Assembly: GCA_045546275.1 (NCBI GenBank)
Contig: JAZQCM010000001.1
Location: forward strand, 186,001-250,000
Source of the DNA: RGIG1927 sp045546275
Lineage (GTDB): Bacteria > Bacillota > Clostridia > UMGS1883
Length of the DNA stretch: 64,000 bases
Reading direction: 5' to 3'
Positions 6,486 through 13,534 of the stretch are shown piece after piece (within the stretch, counting starts at the first letter, position 1; each line of letters starts with the position of its first letter). Below the pieces are notes generated by a model that was not told the origin of the DNA, ran no database searches, and saw only the letters and a list, made by a program, of their open reading frames with translations. The translations under genes and the position numbers were made by a program.

Positions 6486-8546
6486 ATGAAAAAGTTACTT
6501 GTTAAAATTTTTGCAATGGTTCTTGCAATGGTTCTTACACTTACTCCCGTTATTCTTTCAAGCGGACAGCAAAACCCCACAAAAACCTTTGAAATTGAAA
6601 AAAGTGCCAATACTATTACGAGAGGTGAGTTTTCAAAATACCTTTGTGAGTATTTTGAAAAAAACAGCTATGATGAAGCCTGCGAATTTTCTGATGTAGA
6701 CGAAAATAGCGAATACTTTAAGTACATTTCAATTGCAGTTTCTGAGGGCTGGATAACAGGCTTTGAGGACAACACGTTCCGTCCTGATAACAGTATAACC
6801 TTTGAACAGGCAATCACTATTTTGTGCAGAGCATCAGGAATTTACGGCAGCTATTATGAATATCCTGCCGATTACATTTCATATGCTATTGAACATTCGT
6901 TTACTGACGGAATAAACGCTTTAATCGGTGAAAGCATCACCGGTGAACAATTGAGTTTAATGCTTGAAAACTTCAACGAAAACAGGGAAGATGAGCTTTT
7001 GGAGGAAGATGGATTTTCCTTTTCTACCGGTTTATTTGGCTTTAGCGGTGGTGGCTCATCCTATTCCAAATCAAAATCTGAGAGCGTAAATATGATGGCA
7101 GATTTTGAAGCCGGTGTATGGGAAGAAGCAGAAATTGACATGGATGATGCTTTTTATGGCAGTTTTAATACCGAAGAGTATGTAAAAGAGGCTGAGAACG
7201 TGTTTAAAAACGTGTTAACATCTCCGCTCTCAACATTTTCAATCGACACCGATACTGCCTCCTACAGCAATTTACGCCGCTTTATTTTAAACGGGCAAAA
7301 AATCCCCAATGGTTCGGTAAGAAGCGAAGAGCTTATTAATTATTTTACCTACACAAAGGCTGAAACTGAGAAAGGCAAGCCATTTGGTGTTAATTATTCT
7401 GTCGGAGAATGTCCTTGGAACAAAGAAAATTATCTTGCAATGATAACAGTTTCAGGCGAAGAGCTCACAGAATACAAGCCTTCTAATTTGGTATTTTTGA
7501 TTGACACGTCTGGCTCTATGAGCGATTATAACAAGCTTCCTTTGGTAAAGAAAGCTCTCTCCATGCTTCTTGACAAGCTTACCGAAAAGGACACAATATC
7601 AATTGTTACTTATGCATCGGGAACAAAAGTTGCACTTGAAAGCACAAAAGCAACCGAAAAGGAAAAGATTTTAAGCGCAATTGATTCATTGATGGCATAT
7701 GGTGCTACTTCCGGCGCAAGCGGTATAAATCTTGCTTATGATTTGGCCGAAAAAAACAAGCTTTCCGACGGAAACAACAGAATTGTCCTTTGCACAGACG
7801 GTGACTTTAATGTTGGCATTTCTTCAACAGGAGATTTAGAAAAGCTTATTGAGGAAAAAAGAAAAAGTGGCATATTTTTAAGCGTTTTAGGCTTCGGTAT
7901 GGGTAACTACAAAGACAACAGAATGGAAACCTTAGCCGACAAAGGAAACGGTAATTATGCATATATTGACAACCTTCGCGAAGCAAAGAAAGTTCTTGTT
8001 GACGAAATGAGTAAAACTATTTACACAATTGCAAAAGACGTTAAAATACAGGTTGAGTTTAACCCTGAAACCGTAAAGGAATACCGCCTTATAGGTTATG
8101 AAAACCGACAGCTCAACAACGAAGACTTTGAAAATGACAAGGTAGATGCAGGCGAGCTTGGAGCAGGTGCCACAGTCACAGTTCTTTACGAATTAGTTCC
8201 GTCTAATGGAAACGTAGAGAATAAGTTAAAGTATCAGACTGTTGAAACCAACGGCAGCAATGAATTGATGTGTGTTAAAATCCGCTACAAAGAACCAAAC
8301 GGCACAGAAAGTATTTTGTCAGAATATCCTGTTTTAAAAGAATATAATCAAAGTATTGAAAAGGATTTCTTCTTTGCATCGGCTGTAGCAGAACTTGGTA
8401 TGCTTTTGAGCGAATCTGAATATAAAGGCAATTCAACTTTTGAAAATGTTATAGGTTTAGCGAGACAGGGCATGGACGAAGATAAATTCGGACTCCGCTG
8501 TGAATTTATACAGCTGGTAGACTTATTGAGGTATAGCAGCAAATAA
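6486..8546 (+). CDS. Secreted S-layer-homology / von Willebrand factor A (YfbK-type) protein
   Basis: A 686-residue exported protein. Residues 1-28 form a signal peptide (MKKLLVKIFAMVLAMVLTLTPVI). One or two S-layer-homology units follow (about 40-130; FSDVDENSEYFKYISIAVSE, FRPDNSITFEQAITIL). A YfbK-type N-terminal vWF domain (FSIDTDTASYSNLRRFIL) precedes a vWA domain with an intact MIDAS motif, DTSGSMS (about 342-348), plus the later TDGDFNVG. The C-terminal part matches the DUF3520-type tail of YfbK. It is probably tethered to the cell wall and mediates metal-dependent protein contacts. The start at 6486 has GGAGAG seven bases upstream. Confidence 0.85.
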   Translation: MKKLLVKIFAMVLAMVLTLTPVILSSGQQNPTKTFEIEKSANTITRGEFSKYLCEYFEKNSYDEACEFSDVDENSEYFKYISIAVSEGWITGFEDNTFRPDNSITFEQAITILCRASGIYGSYYEYPADYISYAIEHSFTDGINALIGESITGEQLSLMLENFNENREDELLEEDGFSFSTGLFGFSGGGSSYSKSKSESVNMMADFEAGVWEEAEIDMDDAFYGSFNTEEYVKEAENVFKNVLTSPLSTFSIDTDTASYSNLRRFILNGQKIPNGSVRSEELINYFTYTKAETEKGKPFGVNYSVGECPWNKENYLAMITVSGEELTEYKPSNLVFLIDTSGSMSDYNKLPLVKKALSMLLDKLTEKDTISIVTYASGTKVALESTKATEKEKILSAIDSLMAYGATSGASGINLAYDLAEKNKLSDGNNRIVLCTDGDFNVGISSTGDLEKLIEEKRKSGIFLSVLGFGMGNYKDNRMETLADKGNGNYAYIDNLREAKKVLVDEMSKTIYTIAKDVKIQVEFNPETVKEYRLIGYENRQLNNEDFENDKVDAGELGAGATVTVLYELVPSNGNVENKLKYQTVETNGSNELMCVKIRYKEPNGTESILSEYPVLKEYNQSIEKDFFFASAVAELGMLLSESEYKGNSTFENVIGLARQGMDEDKFGLRCEFIQLVDLLRYSSK

Positions 8547-8547
8547 C

Positions 8548-8578
8548 ATAAAAAGACCGCACAAGCGGTCTTTTTATG
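8548..8578 (+). terminator. Rho-independent terminator after the vWA gene
   Basis: AAAAGACCGC-ACAA-GCGGTCTTTT stem (8551-8574) with a flanking A run and T run, directly after the stop codon. The symmetric A/T flanks allow function in either direction. Confidence 0.9.
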
Positions 8579-8607
8579 TTGAATTAAGAAAAAAGTTATG
8601 TTATAAT
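8579..8607 (+). promoter_or_regulatory. Promoter of the MATE gene
   Basis: TTGAAT (8579-8584), 17-base spacer, TATAAT (8602-8607), ending 30 bases before the start codon. Confidence 0.8.
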
Positions 8608-8637
8608 CATTTCGTTGTATGAAACGAGGTTGATTAT

Positions 8638-10008
8638 ATGTTGAAAAAATTATTTGCACCTACAGACATGACTGTGGGAAGTCCCTGGAAAAGCATTGTT
8701 TTATTTACTCTTCCAATGCTTATAGGCAATATTGCCCAGCAGCTTTACAACACTGTTGACAGCATTGTGGTTGGTAAATATATTGGCGATAACGCGTTAG
8801 CGTCGGTAGGCAGTGCTGGTCCTATATTAAACATGCTTCTGGTGTTGTTCATTGGTATTTCCGCAGGTGCCAACATTATGGTTTCTCAGTACTTTGGCGC
8901 CAAAGACCGCGAAAGCTTATCTTACACCATCGGTAACTGTATTACTGTAACGGCAATATCCTGTGTTATACTGATTGTGATTGCAACGCCGTTAATCAGA
9001 CCTGTTCTGGCAATGCTTAATACACCGCCTACTATTATTGAAGGCTGTGGAGACTATCTTATGATTTCCCTTATCGGCATTGCGGGCATGGGCTACTATA
9101 ACATCCTCAGCGGTGTAATCCGAGGCATGGGCGACTCTTTCTCTGCACTTGTATATCTTTTGATTTCTACTGTTATAAACATTGTACTGGACATTTACTT
9201 TGTTGCAGTTGTGAACATGGGTGTAGGCGGTGTTGCACTGGCTACTGTTATTGCCCAGATGATTTCTTCAATATTTTGTTTTATAAAGCTTTCAAAAATG
9301 CGTGAGCACTTTGATTTTGGGTTTAAATATCTTAAACCAAAGAGCAAATATGTAAATACAATTGTTCGTTTGGGCGTGCCTTCGGGTCTTACACAGGCTA
9401 TTTTCTCTTCAGCAATGATTATTGTACAATCCCTTACAAATTGCTTTGGTGAACAGTTTATTGCAGCAAACGTTGTTATCATGCGCGTGGATGGCTTTGC
9501 AATGATGCCCAATTTTTCATTTGGTACAGCGCTTACCACATATGCAGGTCAGAACGTGGGAGCAAAGCGATATGACAGAGTTGTGCAAGGTGCAAAGCAG
9601 GGAACACTTATTGCTGTTTTATGCTCCACAACAATTACTGTTGCAATTCTCTTTTTTGGCAAATTATTAATGGGTGTATTTACCGACACCAAGGAACTTG
9701 TTGATTTAAGCTTTTATCTCATGAAAATTCTTGCTGCAGGTTACATTGCCGTTGCAGTAACACAAAGCCTTTCCGGAATTATGCGTGGCGCAGGGGACAC
9801 AATGACACCCATGTGGATATCACTCATTACAACTGTAGCACTCCGTGTACCTGTTGCATACGGAATATCGTTTTTAACAAGAAGCGAGCTTCTTCCTTAC
9901 GGTAGAAGCGAATGCATACAGATTTCACTGCTTGTGTCATGGGTAATGGGCGCAGTTCTTACAGCGCTCTTTTACAGCAGAGGAAAATGGAAAACAAAAG
10001 CAATATAA
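8638..10008 (+). CDS. MATE family efflux transporter
   Basis: A 456-residue polytopic membrane protein with 12 hydrophobic segments in two related halves. The N-terminal pattern PMLIGNIAQQLYNTVDSIVVGKYIG and the repeat ...GIMRGAGDTMTPMWIS in the second half (mirrored by GVIRGMGDSFSALVYL in the first) are characteristic of the MATE (NorM/DinF) family. It likely exports cationic compounds or drugs using a Na+ or H+ gradient; substrate unknown. It is a single-gene unit with its own promoter and terminator. Confidence 0.93.
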   Translation: MLKKLFAPTDMTVGSPWKSIVLFTLPMLIGNIAQQLYNTVDSIVVGKYIGDNALASVGSAGPILNMLLVLFIGISAGANIMVSQYFGAKDRESLSYTIGNCITVTAISCVILIVIATPLIRPVLAMLNTPPTIIEGCGDYLMISLIGIAGMGYYNILSGVIRGMGDSFSALVYLLISTVINIVLDIYFVAVVNMGVGGVALATVIAQMISSIFCFIKLSKMREHFDFGFKYLKPKSKYVNTIVRLGVPSGLTQAIFSSAMIIVQSLTNCFGEQFIAANVVIMRVDGFAMMPNFSFGTALTTYAGQNVGAKRYDRVVQGAKQGTLIAVLCSTTITVAILFFGKLLMGVFTDTKELVDLSFYLMKILAAGYIAVAVTQSLSGIMRGAGDTMTPMWISLITTVALRVPVAYGISFLTRSELLPYGRSECIQISLLVSWVMGAVLTALFYSRGKWKTKAI

Positions 10009-10010
10009 AC

Positions 10011-10037
10011 TAAAAGACCTCTATGAGGTCTTTTTTG
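10011..10037 (+). terminator. Rho-independent terminator after the MATE gene
   Basis: AAAAGACCTC-TAT-GAGGTCTTTT stem followed by further T residues, three bases after the stop. Confidence 0.9.
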
Positions 10038-10086
10038 TATGCAAATTGAGACTTAATATCACTTGTACAAAAATCACGCTATTTTA

Positions 10087-10145
10087 TTGTGCAATATTAA
10101 CAAAATATAAAAAGTTTTCAAAAAATTATTGACAATATTGCACAA
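10087..10145. promoter_or_regulatory. 12-bp inverted repeat overlapping the promoter, candidate operator
   Basis: TTGTGCAATATT (10087-10098) and its exact reverse complement AATATTGCACAA (10134-10145) flank 35 bases. The right arm starts at the last base of the -35 hexamer and occupies the spacer of the promoter at 10129. The placement suggests paired binding sites for a repressor, possibly with looping. No known operator consensus is matched with confidence. Confidence 0.5.
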
Positions 10146-10157
10146 ATGTGTTATTTT
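10129..10157 (+). promoter_or_regulatory. Promoter of the micro-ORF transcript
   Basis: A perfect TTGACA (10129-10134), 17-base spacer and TATTTT (10152-10157); a TATAAT at 10157-10162 is an alternative -10 but with a 22-base spacer. It would start an RNA of about 620 bases that ends at the terminator near 10785 and contains no ordinary gene. Confidence 0.7.
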
Positions 10158-10238
10158 ATAATTGAACAAAGGGAAAACACAAAAAGCTGAACAAAGAATA
10201 AATCAGCTAAGGGAATTTGAACAGAAGGAGTGTTCGAT

Positions 10239-10271
10239 ATGAGGATGATTAGAGCAGTGTATTTGGCTTAA
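10239..10271 (+). CDS. Micro-ORF 1, peptide MRMIRAVYLA
   Basis: A ten-codon ORF preceded by AAGGAG with eight bases of spacing. It is the first of three tandem near-copies. The stop is followed by a short palindrome (AGTGAATTTCACT). No known function recognised. Codon positions differ between copies partly at silent or conservative sites (ATT/ATC, AGA/AGG, TTG/TTA; AGG to AAA for Arg/Lys), which suggests that the peptide is kept. Confidence 0.55.
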   Translation: MRMIRAVYLA

Positions 10272-10312
10272 GTGAATTTCACTACAAGACAAATGAATAG
10301 GATGTGTTCTAT

Positions 10313-10345
10313 ATGAAAATGATCAGGGCAGTGTATTTAGCTTAG
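10313..10345 (+). CDS. Micro-ORF 2, peptide MKMIRAVYLA
   Basis: Second tandem copy, starting 74 bases after the first. An AGGA site lies ten bases upstream in the repeated leader GGATGTGTTCTATATG. The peptide differs from copy 1 only by Lys2 for Arg2, although the DNA differs at several further silent positions. A palindrome after the stop (AGTGAATT-A-AATTCACT) matches the one after copy 1 but is two base pairs longer on each side. Confidence 0.55.
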   Translation: MKMIRAVYLA

Positions 10346-10390
10346 TGAATTAAATTCACTACAGAATGAATATATAAGGATGTGTTCTAT

Positions 10391-10429
10391 ATGAAAATGA
10401 TCAGAGCAGTGTATTTTATCAGAAAATAA
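10391..10429 (+). CDS. Micro-ORF 3, peptide MKMIRAVYFIRK
   Basis: Third tandem copy, 78 bases after the second, with AAGGA upstream and the same repeated leader GGATGTGTTCTATATG. It shares the first eight residues with copy 2 and then diverges to FIRK, ending with TAA. The next ribosome-binding-like site (CGCGGAGGA) follows at once and leads into a three- or four-codon ORF (10448 or 10452). Confidence 0.5.
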   Translation: MKMIRAVYFIRK

Positions 10430-10462
10430 TACGCGGAGGACAGTCCAATGTATGATTAAAAA

Positions 10463-10483
10463 TTAACCAATCAGTTTGGTTAA
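10463..10483 (+). other. Small hairpin in the micro-ORF transcript
   Basis: TTAACCAA-TCAGT-TTGGTTAA forms a perfect 8-bp stem with a five-base loop between micro-ORF 3 and the 19-codon ORF. It has no T run, so it is not a terminator. Confidence 0.5.
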
Positions 10484-10530
10484 CAACATAAACAACTTAA
10501 TAGTTTCGTTTTGCGCGGAGGATAGGAAAA

Positions 10531-10590
10531 ATGTTAAAGTTCATTTCAGCAAAACAAATCAAACGTATCTTAATCAATCCGGGTGTGTAG
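10531..10590 (+). CDS. Small basic peptide of 19 residues
   Basis: MLKFISAKQIKRILINPGV, starting nine bases after a GCGGAGGA site. It carries four Lys and one Arg and no acidic residue, and residues 3-15 could form an amphipathic helix. No family is recognised. The stop codon TAG runs into another AGGAGG (10589-10594), which would serve a four-codon TTG ORF at 10603; a nine-codon ATG ORF (MAKTTQPEV, 10617-10646) lies further on but too far from that site. Confidence 0.4.
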   Translation: MLKFISAKQIKRILINPGV

Positions 10591-10750
10591 GAGGACTTAC
10601 CATTGAATAATTAATAATGGCAAAAACAACCCAACCTGAAGTTTAAAATTTAGTTTACATAAAGAATACGCATTGATACTGTGAAACGAAGCTAACTTGA
10701 AAGTTGACAATTCAATAGTTTATAAGCAATTTAGTTAAATGTTTATATAG

Positions 10751-10785
10751 AAATCCCGATAACCAAAGTTATCGGGATTTTATTT
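10751..10785 (+). terminator. Rho-independent terminator in the leader of the Ntn-hydrolase gene
   Basis: A perfect 13-bp stem (AAATCCCGATAAC, loop CAAA, GTTATCGGGATTT) followed by TTATTT. It ends the micro-ORF transcript, and lies only 34 bases before the next start codon. No other promoter is evident in these 34 bases, so the downstream gene may depend on readthrough. Confidence 0.9.
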
Positions 10786-10819
10786 ATGAATTTTACCAAT
10801 ACTAAGCTTGGTGATTAAT

Positions 10820-11677
10820 ATGTGTACTGCAATCAGATTTAACAATTCTCTTTTTGGCAGAAATTTGGATGTTGATTCCTCTTACGGCGAAAAGGTTATT
10901 ATAACACCAAGAAAATACCCATTTATCTATAACAATAACCACTACGCTTTTATAGGCACAGGAATTGTTATAGATGATTATCCGCTGTATTTCGACGGAA
11001 CAAATGAAATGGGTTTAAGTATTGCGGCATTGAGGTTTAAAGGCTGTGCTTATTACTTCATGCCATTTGACAAAAAGATTAACATCCCGTCATATGATTT
11101 TATAAATTATATTCTGTCGAACTGCAAAACAGTAAAAGAATGCAAAAACTTGTTGAAGAATGTTAATATTACGAACAAAAGCTTTTCTGAAAAACTACCT
11201 AATGAACCTTTACATTGGATGATTTCGGATAAAAAAGAATCAATTACCGTAGAAAGTGTAAAAAACGGCTTGAAAATTTACCATAATAAATATGACATTT
11301 TAACAAATGAACCCACTTTTGACATTCACATTGAAAATATTGAAAAAGAAAAGATAATATCATGGGATTATTCCGCTGAGTCAAGGTTTTTACGAGGAGA
11401 GCACATTAAGTGCATTTCGTCTGCAGGAAATAATAAAAACGAGAAAATCAGCTGCTTTTTTCACATTCTATCCTCAGTAGCACAACAAAAGAATACCCAA
11501 AAGAATGAATTTACTTTGTATTCCTCCTGTTGTGACATTGAAAAAATCATTTATTACTATAAAACCTATGATAATTTTTCAATTCGCTGTGTTGATATAA
11601 ATAAAGAAAACTTAAATGGCAAATCTCTTATTTGTTATGAAATGAATAATGATTTTCAGATATTTGAGCAAAATTAA
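10820..11677 (+). CDS. Choloylglycine hydrolase / penicillin acylase family Ntn-hydrolase
   Basis: A 285-residue protein of the linear-amide C-N hydrolase family (bile salt hydrolase, penicillin V acylase, N-acyl ethanolamine/acyl-homoserine lactone acylase relatives). The nucleophile Cys2 is exposed after removal of Met1 (MCTAIRF), and GRNLDVDSSYGEKVIITPRK carries the conserved Arg14 and Asp17. Other conserved stations are TNEMGLSIAALRF and LTNEPTFD with the family Asn. No signal peptide. Start at ATG 10820 rather than the in-frame TTG 10808, because only this places Cys at position 2. Substrate is unknown; bile salts are possible if this is a gut organism. It lies just downstream of the micro-ORF leader and terminator. 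Confidence 0.82.
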   Translation: MCTAIRFNNSLFGRNLDVDSSYGEKVIITPRKYPFIYNNNHYAFIGTGIVIDDYPLYFDGTNEMGLSIAALRFKGCAYYFMPFDKKINIPSYDFINYILSNCKTVKECKNLLKNVNITNKSFSEKLPNEPLHWMISDKKESITVESVKNGLKIYHNKYDILTNEPTFDIHIENIEKEKIISWDYSAESRFLRGEHIKCISSAGNNKNEKISCFFHILSSVAQQKNTQKNEFTLYSSCCDIEKIIYYYKTYDNFSIRCVDINKENLNGKSLICYEMNNDFQIFEQN

Positions 11678-11700
11678 AAGGCACTTATTAAGTGCCTTTT
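11676..11700. terminator. Bidirectional terminator
   Basis: AAAAGGCACTT-ATT-AAGTGCCTTTT, an 11-bp stem with A and T flanks. It lies between the convergent Ntn-hydrolase gene and ppa and has T-rich sequence in both directions. Confidence 0.85.
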
Positions 11701-11704
11701 AATT

Positions 11705-12238
11705 TTAGTTATTTCCAAACTTCTTTTCATATTCTTCCATACAACTGGCAATAATTTCTTCCGCTTCCTGACGGCCGAGAACTTCTTTAACTGCAGTTTC
11801 TTTGTCCTCCAAAAGCTTGTACACTTCAAAAAAGTGTGTTATTTCTTTAAAAATATGTTCAGGAAGATCACGAAGGTCTTTATAACCTGAATATGTAGGG
11901 TCTTTAAAGGGGAGGGCAATAATTTTTTCGTCAACTTCACCGTTGTCAATCATTTTAATAACGCCGATGGGATAAACACGAACCAAAACAGCAGGATCAA
12001 TTCTTTCCTGGCAAAGCACAAGAACATCCAACGGGTCGTTATCGCCTGCATATGTGCGGGGAATAAAGCCATAGTTTGCAGGATAGTGTGTAGACGTGTA
12101 CAAAACTCGGTCAAGAACAATCATACCTGTTTCTTTGTCAAGCTCGTACTTGTTTTTACAACCCTTGGGAATTTCAATAACTGCAACAAAGTCGTCCTTT
12201 TTAATTCGCTCCTTAGAAATGTCATGCCAAATGTTCAT
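11705..12238 (-). CDS. ppa: Inorganic pyrophosphatase, family I
   Basis: A 177-residue soluble pyrophosphatase that hydrolyses PPi to two phosphates in the cytoplasm. The signature GDNDPLDVLVL contains the metal-binding Asp66, Asp68 and Asp71; KYELDKETG and NYGFIPRTYAGD are also family motifs. Family I is less usual than family II or membrane pyrophosphatase in Clostridia but does occur. It is the last gene of an operon with rsmF and the aminotransferase (24 nt gap). Confidence 0.95.
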   Translation of the reverse strand: MNIWHDISKERIKKDDFVAVIEIPKGCKNKYELDKETGMIVLDRVLYTSTHYPANYGFIPRTYAGDNDPLDVLVLCQERIDPAVLVRVYPIGVIKMIDNGEVDEKIIALPFKDPTYSGYKDLRDLPEHIFKEITHFFEVYKLLEDKETAVKEVLGRQEAEEIIASCMEEYEKKFGNN

Positions 12239-12262
12239 AATGTTACATCCTTTCTTAGATAA

Positions 12263-13534
12263 TTAAAATCTGTACTTTTTGGGATAGTGGTTTTTTAATT
12301 GTCCGTTTGCGGATTTAAACCAACCCATGGGAAATCCTGTATATAAAGCGGCACCCCAACCATTTGGAGCAGCCCCGTTTATAACGTCGCCGTGATAATA
12401 AAGGTCAATATTATTATCTTTCATTTCGTAGGAAATCTTAAAATTTTCCTTCTTTAAAGCCATACACAAGTGGTGTGCAGGTTCAAAACGATTCTTCTTC
12501 AATTCACCCAGATGAAGTCCGGGTAAAATGAGCTTTATGTTTTGAATGTCGCCGAATAAATCTGGCAACAAATATAAATTTTCGCCAAAAAGAAGGAACT
12601 TTCCTTTAAGCTTTGTATTGAGAAAATCCTTTTCGAACTGTTTGAAGGGTGATGGGTCAGCCTCTTTTAAGAGTGGTTTGCGCTTGTTGAAATTCACATC
12701 GCCATTCTTTTTCAGCTTTGCGGCAAAATGTCCTTCGCCTTTCTTTTCGTGGGGGTATATATGCTCCATTGTTTCAAGAGTAAATTCGGGATGTGTTTCT
12801 AAAAATACATGTACAGTATCTTCGTTTTCGCAGGGGGCAAAGGTGCAAGTTGAATAAACCAGTGTTCCTCCTGAAGAAAGCATTTTTGCAGCAGAATTTA
12901 AAATGTGTTGTTGTCTTTGTGCGCAGGATAAGGTGTGCTCAACACTCCACGCATTAATCGCCTCGGCCTCTTTTTTAAACATTCCTTCGCCTGAACAGGG
13001 AGCATCCACAAGGATTTTATTAAAAAATCCTTCAAATTCATCTTCCATATCTTCAGGACTCATATTTGTGACAACGGCATTCATTACTCCCGTGCGTTCA
13101 ATGTTTTCGCGAAGAATCAAAGCTCTTGAACGGACAATTTCGTTAGAAACCAAAAGTCCCTTACCATTAAGCTTTGCGGCAATCTGCGTGGATTTTCCGC
13201 CGGGGGCGGCACACAGGTCCAAAACTATGTCTCCTTCGTTAACATCTAAAAGTTCTGCCGAAATCATGGCTGAAGGCTCCTGGGAATAGAAAAGACCTGT
13301 TTGATGGCATGGATTTTTACCAAAACCACCCTCATAATAAAACCCTGTGGGACACCAATCAACCTTGCCGGTAGAATAGGGAAAAATTTTGAGCAATTCT
13401 TCGGGCGTAATTTTAAGAGTATTTACTCTGAAACCGTTATAAGGCGGAGCAGAGTAGGAGTTTAAAAAAGCCTCAAATGATGTGTCTAAGGTTTTTTTCA
13501 TCCTCTGTAAAAAATCTTTCGGAAGTTCTATCAC
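12263..13534 (-). CDS. rsmF: RsmF/RsmB-type rRNA cytosine-C5 methyltransferase
   Basis: A 423-residue NOL1/NOP2/Sun family protein. The SAM site is LDLCAAPGGKSTQ (about 105-117), motif IV is VDAPCSGEGMF (about 176-186) with one conserved Cys, and motif VI YSTCTFAPCENEDTV carries the second (catalytic) Cys. The N-terminus (PYNGFRVNTLKI) and the C-terminal PUA-like extension with ENLYLLP and GAALYTGFPMGWFK match Firmicute RsmF-type enzymes that make m5C in 16S rRNA. It overlaps the aminotransferase stop by four bases. Confidence 0.88.
   Translation of the reverse strand: MIELPKDFLQRMKKTLDTSFEAFLNSYSAPPYNGFRVNTLKITPEELLKIFPYSTGKVDWCPTGFYYEGGFGKNPCHQTGLFYSQEPSAMISAELLDVNEGDIVLDLCAAPGGKSTQIAAKLNGKGLLVSNEIVRSRALILRENIERTGVMNAVVTNMSPEDMEDEFEGFFNKILVDAPCSGEGMFKKEAEAINAWSVEHTLSCAQRQQHILNSAAKMLSSGGTLVYSTCTFAPCENEDTVHVFLETHPEFTLETMEHIYPHEKKGEGHFAAKLKKNGDVNFNKRKPLLKEADPSPFKQFEKDFLNTKLKGKFLLFGENLYLLPDLFGDIQNIKLILPGLHLGELKKNRFEPAHHLCMALKKENFKISYEMKDNNIDLYYHGDVINGAAPNGWGAALYTGFPMGWFKSANGQLKNHYPKKYRF

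Larger units (their letters stand above)
10239..10429 (+). repeat. Three tandem repeats of about 74-78 bp
   Basis: The shared unit covers the leader GGATGTGTTCTATATG, the micro-ORF and, in units 1 and 2, the following palindrome and CACTACA. Unit 1 is the most diverged in the leader (GGAGTGTTCGATATG). The units are in direct orientation and too few and too unlike CRISPR repeats to be an array. Confidence 0.85.

Noticed and set aside
10087..10103. A Rex (NADH-sensing) operator, TTGTGCAATATTAACAA
   Set aside because: It resembles TTGT...ACAA sites but is one base short and lacks the symmetric TTAA halves; the 12-bp inverted repeat explains the sequence better.
10239..10429. Tandem repeats as a CRISPR array
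   Set aside because: Only three units, with the similarity inside coding-like sequence and variable divergence between units; no constant repeat/unique spacer structure and no cas gene nearby.
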